A program made the position numbers and the translations under genes. Shown piece after piece: positions 1 through 13,240 of a DNA stretch of 64,000 nucleotides. The notes under the pieces were generated by a model that was not told where the DNA came from, did not search any database, and was given only the letters and a program-made list of their open reading frames with translations. The stretch comes from Tyto alba (taxonomy: Eukaryota; Chordata; Aves; Strigiformes; Tytonidae), in NCBI RefSeq assembly GCF_018691265.1, contig NW_024881282.1, forward strand, positions 53,513,122-53,577,121. Reading direction: 5' to 3'. The first letter of the stretch is position 1, and each line of letters opens with the position of its first letter.

Positions 1-3000
1 CAGACCTGAAAATACTGACTGGCTGGCACAGCCAGGAAGAAGCCATGCACAATTAAAAGTACTCACCACTCATAATTTACTGAACTTGCAAAGACACAGA
101 CTGAAGCATAGCTATTCAATTATTTTTAGCATGTTGTTTTGAGTCATAATTTAAGAACCAGTGCATAAAATACTAAGAATTGAAAATACAGACTATATAA
201 ATGCATTTTCACTAGTCATGTGAGTAACATGTAGAAAACACATGAATATGTAATGTAATGTGTAGGAAAACCTTCTCTATGTAAAAGAGACAGAAAATGA
301 AAAAGTAGTTTCCCTTACAAAATCCTGATTATTCCATCAAAATAAGCCTGCTTTGCTCACAGGTTCTTAGAACATCTTCTGAAGCCTCAGTTCACCTGCT
401 TCTGTTCTTATTTTTTCAACAATCCTGTACATGATGTGTAATTTCAATGAGGATGGCACAAGCCAAAGTCAACACAAAGCAAGCTAGTCCCAGGGAGTGA
501 ATGAAGACCTATGATACTAATCTCCTATTTCCATGATAATTCCTAGTGATGAAAACAGGAAAAAGAATTAATTACATAAAGTGTAAGCAATGAGAAAGGT
601 CTCTTATTAGCTTGCATGTTTAAAGAACAGTAGGTATTTAATACACCAAACTGTCTGATTTTTTTTTTTTTGGACAATTTATTTCAGTTCTGAGCTTTTC
701 TACATTAAATAATCAGTCAAAATGCTTTCTAGTCTCTCTCTCAAAGGCAGAGGATCAAACTTTCACAAGTTAAAGAATATCTTTGAGCAGAAAGTTTTTT
801 TAATTTAAAATCTTTGTTACACACTCATAGTGGAAGGTTGCATGTCTCTTCAATTCCTCAGTGATTTCTTTTCTTCTCTTAAAACAGTTTCTTCTTTGCA
901 AAACCTATGGCACTGCTTATTGACTTGTTCGATCTAAAAATCGTCAAAACCAACAGACACAACTCCCTAACTGCAGCAGGTTTTAGATCTGGCCCTATGA
1001 ACAGGTTAAAAATGATATCTCTGAGGCAGAAGTGCAAGACTAGATTTTCAGAGTTGGGTCCCTAAGTAACCTTTTTTTCTGACACCTTCTACAATACAGA
1101 AGACTAAGACACCTGATACAGTGTTGTCACCTGAAGAAAAGTCAGTTGTTATTCTGATACTTAGCAGTCTGTGTTGGAACTCATCCATTAAAAATATTTG
1201 GACTAAATCAGTAGCAATTCCTTTAAACATTGCATTTATTTTGCATCATTCTAGATAAACTGGGTTCAAGATACGTGATGCTCGAGAAGTCTGAAAGCAG
1301 GCGTGATGAAGCCTCAGATCTGGCTGGTGTGCTAGAGATGGGTGGGTAAAGCCTCCCAGCATCTGGGTTTGAAACAAGCATTTAATCCAGCCCCTGACCC
1401 CATAGCATTAAAGCAATCCAGGCAAGTAGTCTTAAACCTTGTCAGTGGAGCAAACAACACATTTGATTAAAAGAGTTACAGTGGAGCTGCAGAACTACTG
1501 TGTGTGCCTGAACACGTCTGCCTAAGGAACCTACTCCTCATCTGAGAAGTATCAAGGAATATAATTAAATTATAATTTCTTTACATTGACTATGCATCTG
1601 TGCCTCAGCACAAACACTTCTTACTATTTTATCTTTTACTGATTTTAATTCTATTCTGTCATTCTCTTCAACATGTTTTTATTCACAACTGCTTTTTTTT
1701 ATTTCTGGAGGGTGATCTTAATTTACAATGCTTTCTTGTAAGATAAGGAATGAGGATAAGAAGTAAACAGATTATTAAACCTTTCTTCATACACACCTGC
1801 ATTTCATTAAAAGTTCCAATACCTTCCCCTCACTCAAAGGCTTTAGAAGTATTTAAATTCCAAAAAGGCTTCACATTTTAACAATTATAATTCATGCACA
1901 TATCATTCCTTTAAAAAAAATCAGAACTGAGAGAGACTTCAATATTAGTATATTATTCACTGATTTGAAATTAATTTGCTTTCTTTTGGACGTAAAGATA
2001 TATCTCATAATAGTAAGACTGAATTTTATTTTTTTTCTTCCCATAAATCATGGGGCAAAGAGGAAGATGACTTCTCCTTCTTGTAACCAACTGAGAAACA
2101 TACCTCCTGGATTTTAAAATTGTGGATACTTGTTTTGGTAAGGCCACTGTGATCTTATTGTGTAAACGGTGAATGTCACACAGAATTAAAAACCTATGCA
2201 TGAGGTTTCCATGTGTTTAGATACCTTTCTACCGTTATGTACACAAGCACATATATTAGACAGATATGCTGAGGCTCATTCTCAAGATGCAATCAGTGGA
2301 ACTGATGTTATTCTGCACTATATTGTCACTTTACTAAGCATGAGTTGTATCTGGCTAAATATAGGCATTTACAGCTGACCAGTTCCTTTACAAACAATGA
2401 AAAACTAGACCATGGAGTTAACAATATAGATCACTTCACCCGAAGCAGACGCTTCTATCTGATCAAAGGGGTCTGATCTCCTCATATTAGGTTTCCAGTG
2501 ACTATAACTGGAACCCAGATAGCAAGCTAAGATATTTGTACCTACATGGCAGATGCCTCAAAATTAGGTGAAGTAGATTCCATCCCAAGAAACTATCCTG
2601 CAGCAGTAACCTAATTAAAATTTTGCACATGCTCTGTATTTTACTAACTTCAAAAAATTTATTATTTTACAGAAATCTTAAATTCTGAGAAAAGAATTAG
2701 CATTCACTGGAAGCCATAATATAGAAGTTAATATCTGAATAAATCTGTAGCTATCAGTGTGAAGATATAGCACCATAGTGAAGAAAACCAATGAAAATAC
2801 CAAAATCCAGTCCTGCAAGTTTTCACTGGTGATTCAGCAAAGTATTTCAGCTCATGCTTCGCTGTTTTCCTACCCAGGGAGCAGTGTCACTAATCCGGTG
2901 CCTCACCAGGCACTGGAGTTATGCAACTGTTTAATTGAGACAAGGCCATGTCTTCAGGGCTTACTCACCACTGAAGCCCCACTTGTGCAATGGCTCCTAC

Positions 3001-4468
3001 AGTCGCTGATCCCCTGCAGCTGTGTGAATTGTCTGCGGCTATCACTACTTTGCAGAAGCTGATCTCGGCATACTTCACTGACTACAGGCCTGAGCCAAAG
3101 AGGTTTTGCAGTATCACAGCCTACAAAAATCAGTGGTGATTTCAGAGGAAAATAAAATAAAAAAAAAATTTTAAAAAAAAGAAAAAAAAAAAACCACAAA
3201 AATGAAAAAAACAAAACAAAAAAACCCAAAACAAACAAACAAAAACCCAAACTGAATAAGAACCCTCAAAAAACCAAAAAGTTTAGGTAGGTTTTAGGAA
3301 TTCGTGTCCATAACTACAACCCAAAAGAACCCAGGACACTGAGATAGGTCTAAATTTCTTTGGATCTTCTTTTTGCCACCTAAGTTTTTCTTGATTTCAA
3401 ATGCTCTTCAGTCCATCCACTGATGGGTACATAGTTTTACTTAGGTCAAAAGAAAAACAGACAGTATACACAAAAGTAATGTTTGACTAACTTCTCCTTG
3501 AGATGAGTGGGTCTCTGATATCTTCCTAAACTTCCTTAAAATCACAAATTGTTTCTTGATATAGATATTGTGAGGTATTTTCCTGGTCCCCCAAATCCTG
3601 AGGCTAGGGAATGGAGCAGTCTACAGGCTGTTATGCACAGTACTGGAGCATAGATGCTTCAGTTCTTCCATATAGAAGGGAGAATTTAGATGTACAACTT
3701 CCTCAAGCACCAGGAATCAACAGACTTTTGCAAGAGGTGGATGTCACCAGTACCTCTTCACTGTATAGCTATGTTTAAACAAAAAGTAATTATTGTTTTG
3801 TTCTTTCTCAGAATGTATCCCCTCAAAAATATTTTGGAAAATGTTTTTTACGTAGACAAGACATCATCCACTAGTAACAAGTTGGGTAGATGAGTTTCAA
3901 AGAGGAAAAGAAGTTTAGACATACCTTCTCTCAAATTTTCTGGTGGGTTAGCAGCAGCTTGCCAGAATGCTTAAAGTTTTTATTTCTTGACCTCTCTGAA
4001 TGGTATGGAAAGTCTACACAACCCTCTATTTTTCTTCTTATTATTTACTTATCCCAGGAAGGGAGAGGGGAGGGTACATAAGTAACATTTACTGTTTTTA
4101 CTGAGTGTAGTCCATGAGTCAAACCAAGCAGATGGCAGCATGGACAAAAACAAGACAGAAAAGGAAGCAGCTTTGCTCTGGGTAAGCTCTGAGTAGAAAT
4201 GCTTCATTAATAATCAACAAACCTTATAATATACTGGCTTAGCATAGTCTAGGGGGAAAAAGGGTTGAAAGTAAAGAGTAATCCTGAAAGCATATGTATT
4301 GTAAATAAGTGGGTAGTCTTTCCGAAAGAGATAGTTTAGACTTGTGTAAAAAGACAAAAATAAGCATCTCTACCAGGGGGTAACTTGGGAGATAAAAGGA
4401 CACTTAAAGCTTACAGAAGTCCAATATGGAATTTGTATAAGCTAAGCTAAGTAAGTAACTGTACTTAC
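1..4468 (-). other. SRGAP1: SRGAP1 intron 4 (5' part, runs off the left edge)
   Basis: This stretch follows the exon 4 donor on the minus strand. I searched it by eye for the next exon on the minus strand and did not see it. It is AT-rich unique sequence with a T run near 660 and an A-rich block at 3148-3252. A 49-codon plus-strand frame (2990-3139) sits just before that block and is discussed as a finding. No CR1 piece, RNA gene or other coding exon was recognised. Confidence 0.85.
3148..3252. repeat. A-rich low-complexity block (A with AAAC/AAAT)
   Basis: About 100 bp is almost only A with scattered T and C, beginning aataaaataaaaaaaaaa. It reads as a U-rich tract in the SRGAP1 pre-mRNA. 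It begins just after the stop of a 49-codon plus-strand frame, so a decayed poly(A) tail of a retrocopy is one explanation; simple-sequence expansion is the other. Confidence 0.85.
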
Positions 4469-4531
4469 TGTGTAAAGCTCGTTAAGTACTTTCATTAAGT
4501 CTTCATGAAGCTGAAATGCAATCTCTTTGCT
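4469..4531 (-). CDS. SRGAP1: SRGAP1 exon 4, F-BAR domain
   Basis: This internal coding exon of 63 bp is too short to stand out as an open frame. On the minus strand the acceptor tttttaattacag is followed by 21 whole codons, SKEIAFQLHEDL then MKVLNELYT, and by a near-consensus donor ACA/gtaagtac. Both flanking introns are phase 0, so the exon is frame-neutral. It continues exon 3 exactly (MFKK-SKEIAFQLHEDL), about residues 143-163 of SRGAP1. SRGAP2 has SKEVGQQLQDDL and SRGAP3 has SKEIGLQMHEEL at this place, so the paralogue call is firm. The peptide is an amphipathic helix turn within the F-BAR bundle. The next exon, expected to start VMKTYHMYH, was not found between here and position 1 and should lie beyond the left edge. 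Confidence 0.96.
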
Positions 4532-7500
4532 CTGTAATTAAAAAGAAATCATTAGAAAAAGGCACACAAAAAACTGCAGCATACATTTGCTTCTTGATAT
4601 TTTTGATACTCTTGATACTCATTGTTCATCCTAAATAGTGAATGCAGTGTTGCTCACAAAGCCACTGTTCTGACAGAATTACAGTGCACTAAAAATAATG
4701 ATTCAGGGATGCAGAGGTAGACAGATAACATCTGGACAGAAGACTTCTAAAAGAAAACCCAGAAGTAATTTGAGAGATTTTCCCATGAAGCATTAGGAAA
4801 TTTGGTGCCAACAGAAAGAGAGAAGTTCAGGATTAATGTTATAAGTCTTTTTAATAGAACAAACTGTGTACTGTTTTATAATTCCTATGATATATACAGA
4901 AACTAAACCACATGGAATGTGATATTCTAGAGGGACATCCCGCCCAATTTTTACATCTAGAACAGTCTTTGTTTCTCAGCACATGGAACTATCTAAATAT
5001 TTATGTAAGAAATAATTGTGGCTCCTCTTTGAAACAGATACCCAACTGCATAATATTCCACAGAGTGGGCTGCTGAAACAGCTTTGTTTAGCTTTTCTGG
5101 ACTGTGTCTTTACTTTCATTCTGACCCAGAAAAAAATAAATGCTTTGCAGTAGTTATTAATGAAACCAAGTATGTCAAAATAAGAGTATTTAATTGGAGT
5201 CTTATTGAAATATATTCTTTTGTTAGTTGTCTATAGCACTTCCATCAGATGAAAATTGTGGCAACTGTGCAAAAGTTGAAGGCATTTGTACCACAGCCGT
5301 TGGAAAACAGCTATAGAATAGAGCTACGGGACTTGGCAAACAGCCTGGCTACATTTCTTCTGCAATGCTCAGCATTGTAGCATCCATGTTGGAAATGTCA
5401 GCTATTCTTCCTGTGAATAAATTGGTAATTAGCTCCGCTTCTAAAAACTCCAACTTCATGATAGATAAAGGCCTTAGCTATGAGAAGTACTTTATATTTG
5501 TATTGAAGCCAAAGGAAAATCCTCAGGGACAACTCATCTCCAAAGCTGCTGACACATACTTGGCCATCACTAAAACACCTGCAGGAGTAATGGTTTCTGA
5601 ATGAGAATTTCCAGTGCAACGCCCACATACGAGTAGGAACCACACCACACATCCCACCCACTGTGTCTTCCATGAGGATGAAAGAGACACATACAGTAGC
5701 TGGAACAGAAAGTTTTGATTTTTTCCTCCTATTCCTACTGTCATACTCCTTACTCTGGGCAGTATTTTAAGGAACCTGCCATATCACTTAACAGTATTCA
5801 CCCCAATCCTTATATGTAAGATCATTTTTAACCAACAAGAAGCTAGAAATATAAATTAAAAAACACTTCAGTGAAACACTGTATTCCCAAGGGCATTAGC
5901 TGTAGTGGGTAAGGCACAGTAAGACAGATGCTCTGAAGACAAGTTACAGAGAACTATTATGAAACTTTCCTTATTGCATATACTTTTCAAAGTCTGGTAT
6001 TTTTCATGAGGTATGCTCTACTACTGAAGTACCTAGAACATAAGGCTTACTTTGCAAATAACAGATTATTTTAATCTAATATTAAAGACAAAAATTCATA
6101 TGCATAACAGTGCACAGAGTGGTTGTAAAGAATTGGAAAAGGGTTGCAGATTTGCAAGCTGCTGTAGGGAAACACAGCAAAAGCTTTAGCAAAAAATTCT
6201 GAATTGCTTTTCATTGATTTACACTGGCACCCTGCCTTTAAAAGTCAGCAATGCAGCTCTGACACAGCTTGCACATCTCCTCAAAGCTCCAAGAAATGGA
6301 GGCCACCTGTTTTATCTTGCACAGCTGCTTCTATAGTGCTGAATATGACCAGTCTGTTTTTTATATTACTTTAGCAGAAAGAAGGACAAAACATACAAAT
6401 AAGATGGCTGACATTAAGACTGGAAGATGAAAGGATACATTTGTGGGAAAGAACTGTAGATGAACTCCAGCTTCAAGCAATTTACCCCTTTCAACTGTTG
6501 GTCACTACAATCTCAAAGCTGGTGACAACTCAAGCCCTAAACACAGCAACACCGATTCTAAAGCAGCATGCCTTAACTTGGCAGTGCAAAAGTTTGTTTG
6601 AGAAGGTGAGACAGAAAACCCCAAACCAATTTTCTCTTTACCCTTTGCAGATTTTATTGTAAGCAAAGCACACAGCATTTTATTGAAAGACGCAGCCTCC
6701 TTTTCTGCTCTTCAGTTAAACCTTAATGCAAATAGACACCAGATGAGTTGAGGATTTGGGGAACGATCACTATTTACCAGGACCAATTTCTTCTCTTTGC
6801 ACCTGTAGAACTTTGTCCAGCACTGAAGCACAAGCGGTGCAGCCCTCAAGATTTACTCGCCACCACGCATACATGATCTTTTCCAAGCAACACACTGATC
6901 AATGGTAAAAGTGAATGGAAGAGATCACAGTAGAGGAAAAAGGGAGATGTTTTTAGGAAAGGACGACAGGCTTTAAAATGGAAAGCAAAAAGAGAGGGAG
7001 GGAGGTGATCATCAAAAAGAGTAAAAGTTAGGAAGAGACAGCCTAGCAATGCCACATGATCACAGATGAATCATCCTTCCACCAGTTCATCTGGGGACTC
7101 CAAGCTGCAGAGGGTGCCTGTAGTGGTAGATAATGTGGCAGTTGCTGCCTCTTTCTGATGAAAGATTTTGTAGGAATTGTCCAATAAAAATCAGGAAATT
7201 TGGTTAACCTTAGCAGTATAAAAGGGATTTATTTTCAAGAACAAACACATTTTACATTAGCATTTAAGATCAAGAAATACTGACTCAAGTGGCAAGCAAT
7301 ATGGTTTTTAGTGTGTAATATATAGCACGTTAGAGCACCAGATAAGAAGTGCATTTATTTTCAGTGGTTAATGGCTCTCCTATTTCTCTTTCAGGCTACC
7401 TATTCCCTGCAGTAGTTCAGCATGTTTGAACAGTGTGCTCCTCTAGGAGCCTGTCCTCAGGGTAGAAAACAACAGAGTGTAAGATGCAGCACACATTTTC

Positions 7501-10500
7501 CTGGAGCTGAGTTGATAGCTCTAATCAGGCCATTAAAACCTGACAAGCAATCACTGAGGTGCTTCTTTATTCACTATATCCTAGAGACATGTATTAGCAT
7601 CTATTAACCAAAAGAACAAAGAACGCAATAAAAATGTTAGAGCACATGTAAACTCTTGATAAAAATATTATATGTGTTACTAGTCTGGTTCAAAGCATTA
7701 AGAGACTGTAGTGTGTTTTTTTCCACCTAATAGTAGGATAGATCATGCCCATGCAACAGACAAGTAAATGTACCTAAGTCACCCTTTCACTATGTGCTCA
7801 ACTTTCAACACATCGGTGGCACTACTGATGTTATCAAAATCTGTATTTATGGATTAATGTCCGAGCAACTTCAAATTTTATTCCACATTAATGCCCTTTC
7901 ATTGAAGCCTGTAAGAATTTTTCCATCCATTTCAGTTAGCACATAATTGGGCATCCAAATTTTACTCTTCTGTGTTTTTTTTTTCTGAAATTTAAGAGTC
8001 AGTTCAGTTCTTCCTGGAACTCTTTAGTGTCTGCATTTAGCACACACAATGCTACTCTCAGTTCCATCGTTTAGGGAAAATACTCTGTTACTGTTGCTTT
8101 TAAATGAGTCTGCTGCTGGTCCCTGAGGGGAAGTGATGTGCAAACCTTTCTTTTAAGGAGCTTTCATGAGCTGCAGTGACACTGACATAACCAACTCAGT
8201 AAAATTTTGTCCCAGATTTGCCAGTCTATAGCAACAAATAGCTTTGCTATCCTTTTAAACCTTTAAATGTTTAAGAAAATGATGCAAAAAAATCTCTCTA
8301 TATATGCCAAAATCTTTATAACATCAAATAGATTTGGCAGGTAGTCATATTCCTCGTTAATAGCAAGATTATGGAACTAAAATATTTATTGTGCTTGGCT
8401 TCTCCAGCATCTTTTACTGTAAACACTGGAAGATATGTTCATCTTGGCTCGTTTTTGGTTTCTGACCAAAAAAAAAAAATACATGTTTATAAATTATAAA
8501 TATACAAATCTGCTTAAGATTTTGTGGGTATGTGGTTATACAGTTGATTATTAATGCTGGGGTAACCAGAATCACTGCATGAAATGTTCTGCACAATACT
8601 TTTCCCTTCTGCTTGACATTTTTCCTCATTACTTTATTCTTTAATTGTCCCCAAGAGGCCATCTACCCAATCTGCCTGAAGAAACATGCAAGCATGCAAG
8701 GTTTGAACTCTGCTACTTTGTGTTTGTAATTTTATGTGCAGCATGAAGGCCAGGCATGAACAGTGATCTGTGCTGCTTTTATATACCAGAAACTAAAAAG
8801 AAGAAGAGCTTAAGTGCCTATCTGGAAGAATGAGGCCTGACATAATATCATCAGATAAATGCCACAAAATCTCAACTACATCCTATCTTTGTCCTGCATT
8901 TAGTACATTTGAACACATGCTAGTTCCTAGCCCCTGGAAAAAAATAATGACAAAGAGCTCCTGAGAGATCAAAAATAATGAATATCTACATGTTAAATGG
9001 GCCAGCCTAGACAGGAAAGCCATGTACAATCAGGTACCTGAATACAATATATCCTGGCCCATTGGAACATGTAAGGTAGAACCAATAGGGATCATTTCAC
9101 TAAGGCAAACCAAATGTTGAGACAGAAGTGTAGATGCACACAAAATGAAGAACCAGACTGAGGAAGAATAGACAGTGAGATAAGGGTGAAATACAAAGAC
9201 CAAGGGGCACAGACATCCCTCATCAGTATACTTCATACAGACCAACACTGGGTACTGCATACACCTTTTACAGAAGGACTAGAGAAAAGGGTTGCTACTG
9301 ACTCATGACTTTGTGCTGTATCCCACATAGGAAGAGGACAAAACAATACTCTATTAATAAGCATGGTCAGGAAATGAGGAAATTGTTTGATCTTTTATTT
9401 ACTATAATTCGAACTGGAGCCAATCTTAAGATAGCATACGGTATCCCTTCTAGAAAATGCTGGGCTCACTTCATGGAAGAGTTTCACTTGAGGACCTAAG
9501 TGCTCACCAGCGAGGTAGAAAAAGACAGTAAGGGCTACCACTGAGAAGCAGAATGGGCATCCTCATCCTCTAGGGAGGAGAGAGGGGGAGAAGAAAGAGG
9601 GGCAGAAAGAGCCAAGAAGCTCAGAGTGACTTTGCTGTTGTCCCCCCATATCTTGCTTGTGAGCAATGGGGCAAGCCACTCTGAGACAGTTTCCCTTTCT
9701 GCAACAGGCAGATTGGGGGTTCAGAGCAGAACGATGGAGATCTCTGATCACGGACTTGGTGTAGTTACTCTCCAGACTTGGAAGTGGAGCTAAAGCACCT
9801 CCCAAAGATGCAGAAGCTGCTGCTGCAAGACCAAGGGAGAACTAAAACAAGATGATAATAGTGATGCATAACGCTATTAGGTTAATAAACTGGAAGATAT
9901 ATAATTAAATGATCTAATTATTGAACATGGAGAAGCTTGATTAGTTGGTATTTGGAAATGACTTAGAAAGACATTAAGTGCTCCTATGTGCAATGCTGTG
10001 AGAGCCAATGGAATACAGATACATTACACAGGTGTATTTCCTGCTCTTGACCATGGTCTGCAGTAAGATATTAAGGATGCACTTGTTAGCCTTTATTTTT
10101 GAAATCTTCATGTTACTACTGCTCTTATTATTTACATTTATTACTTATATGAGAGACTATGCATATTTCACAGAACAGTATGATCAGATTCCAGTGTAGA
10201 AATATCTGCAGGATATGGTTTGTTTCTACTTTAATCTGAAATCTGTGAACAGTGACCAAATCCCACATGCTTTCATAGGGATGACACCCACTGAGACTGA
10301 TTATACTTTTCTCCAACAGAATTTTATTCCAAATCCAGTCTTTTTCAAAAGTAACCTACAGAAAGTGACAGAAATTGGTTACATATTCTATATGATGTTT
10401 AGAGATCTCCAACAAATTCCATGCCATTTTCTTTACGGAGAATACAGTTTTGATGGAGAAGAGTGTTGGATGCCACCTTTCTCATTCTAAGTGCACCTTC

Positions 10501-13077
10501 TCTTTGTTCCTGTGGCCTCTTTCCTGCAAGAGGGACTGTAAAACAGTACATGTGTGTTTTGCACCTGATCTCTTTCTGTTGCCTGATAGACATCCATTAA
10601 GCAGTTCTCAGACAGTCTGTGACATACCTTAAGTTAGATTACTCATTCACATCTGACAGAAATTATCACAGAATCATAGACTGGTTTGCGCTGGGAGGGA
10701 TCTTTAAAGACCATTATGGTTGAAGCTACCCATTTGGACTAAACCTAGATGTAGACAGTTTATGTTCTTCATCAATAAAGCAAGACAATTTGCTAACAGC
10801 TTCACTTCCTGCACAGGTCTTGGTTTTCTCTCTGTCCAATGTTGTTCACTACATTTTATAACTCCCTTGTCTTTTCACAAAAGAGCAACTGGAGTTTCAT
10901 CATCATTCAAGGTATAATCAGTTCTGCAGCTGGGAACTAATGGTAAATAAGCCACCAGTACTCTGCAGCAAGCACCACAGCAAGAACTGTGCACACTGGG
11001 ACTCAGTGGAAATACCAACCTTCTCCAACAAGTATTGATTCCTGACAGACTGTCCTAAAAATGTGCACTCAGAATCGATACTGATGAACAACCACTGCCA
11101 TGTTCAGGCCACGTGCCCATGAAGCTCACTTACACCGTGCTGAGGTGCCACGTGTCTTCCTGCCACCCTTCCCCTCGCACTGCCAGCCTGGCTCAGATCC
11201 CTTCACACAGCCTTTGGTGAGCTCACTCTGCCCATGTTCCACCTCTGCTAACAGCTGTTTGTTGTGACACTATTATGCTGAGTGTCAGCTGGCAAACCCT
11301 GCTGAAAGGTAGGATAGGACTGTCGAGGATCTGGGCTCCATCGAGGTGAGCTCCAGGTTATGCGCAGCAGGACTTCTTCAATTATCTTTCTCTTCTTTCC
11401 CCTGTAGAAGATCCAAGTTAGGAATAAAAAAAGCAAGAGCAGCTGCTTGCTCTCATTCAAGAAGCTATGTTAGAGAGAGAAAATTTGAAATGTTGCATGT
11501 TCCTGGGCACAACATAGGGGAAAGAGATGAGTGTTAGGAAGATGGGACAATATGCCTCCTGTTAATGCACTGAAAATGTGCACGTATTTTCCTCCTTCTG
11601 AGAGGCAAATGGCAGCAATCTCCATCAATAAGTTATGAGTGAATAAAGAAGGACACACACTTCTCCACTGAAAACTTCATCTAGGTATTTTTGTACAGTC
11701 CATCTCGAGAGAAGGGAAGGAAAAGCAAGATTTCCAGTGCTAAAGAACTAAACTATGCTGAAAGCAAAAAGGCTTGTCTAATAACACACACCTAGTGAAG
11801 AAGAGATTTCTGAGAAATGACATGAACAACTGAAAAACTATTCCAGCTTCAATAGCGAAAAATTTCTACTGGTCCAAACAAGTCTGATGCATCTCCACAT
11901 AGACAGTATGGCAGCACACTCAAATTTCTTTTCCCATTATCTTTTCAACTTCTGTAATAATCTTCCATATTAGTAAGCTTGGTGGTTTGTGAACTACAGT
12001 TTTACACATCAGACATATTATAAGAACAGACCATTACTGATTGAGAAACTATAAATTTCAAGTCTATTACTGTTACAGGTTTTTAATGCACACCAATACA
12101 TTTGATTCATGTTTTTACTTTTTTTTTACTTCCAAGTACAACCTCTGTGCTCCCTCAATGATTCTTCTCCCTACCTCATTGCTATCTGTCTTGGATTGTG
12201 GTCAGTATATGTGAAATCAGTTTCCTATTTTGGAAACATTAATCTGGTACGCTTGCCATCATTTAGTCACACACTTTACATTCTTTAACCTTTATTCTTT
12301 TTGAACTCTTCTTTTGTACGACGCTTGCCTGCCAGCATCCCACTGTGACTGACGGATATGTATTTATAATCTATTTTTATTTCAGAACATTGCAACAACA
12401 ACGACTGCAAACACATTGCGTAGATCTCAAACTAAGGCTGCCTAGAGTGCTTACTTAGCACAAAAGGGATTCACACATTGTACATGTTATGAAAACACAT
12501 AACGGGCACGTACAAGGACAAACATGTACAGAGACAATGCTTGAACAAATTGATAGATGTAGTTATGTTATCAAAAGTCTATGTTCATATCTAATATTGG
12601 GAAGCAAAGGATATACTTTTGGGAGAATTGCTGCATATGCTACCATCTTTATGCCAAGGCACTACAAGGCACACCCTTACTTTGGCTTGAATCCATTTCT
12701 CTCATGACAGTTACAATGAAATACTGTTTTTACAACTAATTCATTAATACAGCATTACTATTTTGGGAGTCCTAAGTGAAAACTGTTTTCTTTCTGCATG
12801 GGTAGACAAGCATGCTTTTGGGAGAAGAACAGTCTTTTTTCCCTGCTTTTTGGACATTTGCGATTCAGCTCTTAAGGTCACCAGCATATACAGCAGGTTT
12901 CCAGGCACTTTGGCACTAAGGATTTGCTCTGCGAGAACAGTCATGAAGAATTTATACGTGTGCTAAAACAGATTTTATGCTATGTGTGCTGAATCTTGTC
13001 CTGCTACCTATTAGGACACTTTTGCCTCCCTCATGCACCCTACAAGCCTGGCTGGAGGACTGCAGGAGAGGCATTAC
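4532..13077 (-). other. SRGAP1: SRGAP1 intron 3
   Basis: This 8546-bp intron lies between exons 3 and 4; it is phase 0, with donor gtaatg at the right end and acceptor ttacag at the left. It is mostly AT-rich unique sequence. The only recognisable interspersed repeat is the tail of a minus-strand CR1 near 10.67-10.72 kb. An A run lies at about 8467. Open frames of 60-90 codons occur on both strands, but none resembles a known protein and all fit the chance expectation for this length. Confidence 0.9.
10665..10722 (-). mobile_element. Short CR1 3' tail fragment
   Basis: Only the last 60 or so bases of a CR1 remain: atcacagaatcatagactgg, tttgcgctgggagggatctt, taaagaccat. This is the complement of the CR1 3' end, so the element points to the minus strand. 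The right border is vague because similarity fades into unique sequence. It lies in intron 3 of SRGAP1 in the sense orientation. Confidence 0.8.
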
Positions 13078-13240
13078 CTTCTTGAACATTCTGGTGGAGT
13101 CTTCGCTTATCTGCATGAACCGCATAATCACGTTGTTCAGGTAGATATCACTCAATGTTGCATGGTCTTTGCTTTCTCTTCTCACTTGGTTCAGGAGTAA
13201 GTACCAGCAGTTCACTGGCGACAAGAGGTTCTGGTCTTTC
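13078..13240 (-). CDS. SRGAP1: SRGAP1 exon 3, F-BAR domain
   Basis: This internal coding exon of 163 bp covers about residues 89-142. On the minus strand the acceptor ctcctccgtag is followed by G, which completes the Lys codon begun in exon 2. Then come 54 whole codons: KDQNLLSPVNCWYLLLNQVR, RESKDHATLSDIYLNNVIMR, FMQISEDSTRMFKK. The donor is AAG/gtaatg, so the next intron is phase 0. The exon-2/exon-3 join reads HQQYKKDQNLL without a frame break. LSPVNCW is shared by all three srGAP paralogues. YLLLNQVRRESKDH with NNVIMRFMQISEDSTRMF is the SRGAP1 form; SRGAP2 and SRGAP3 differ at several of these sites. The segment forms part of the second helix and its link within the F-BAR helical bundle. 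No stop, frameshift or missing splice base is present, so this is a working exon, not a retrocopy. Confidence 0.97.

Noticed and set aside
2954..3250. 98-codon minus-strand frame with a Phe-rich start resembling a signal or membrane segment
   Set aside because: The hydrophobic run comes from the A-rich block read as poly-TTT; it is not a membrane segment of a gene.
12952..13077. Extension of the exon 3 frame downstream of FKK
   Set aside because: The donor AAG/gtaatg ends the exon, and the following residues (VMPLLQSSSQ) are intron; exon 4 supplies the true continuation.
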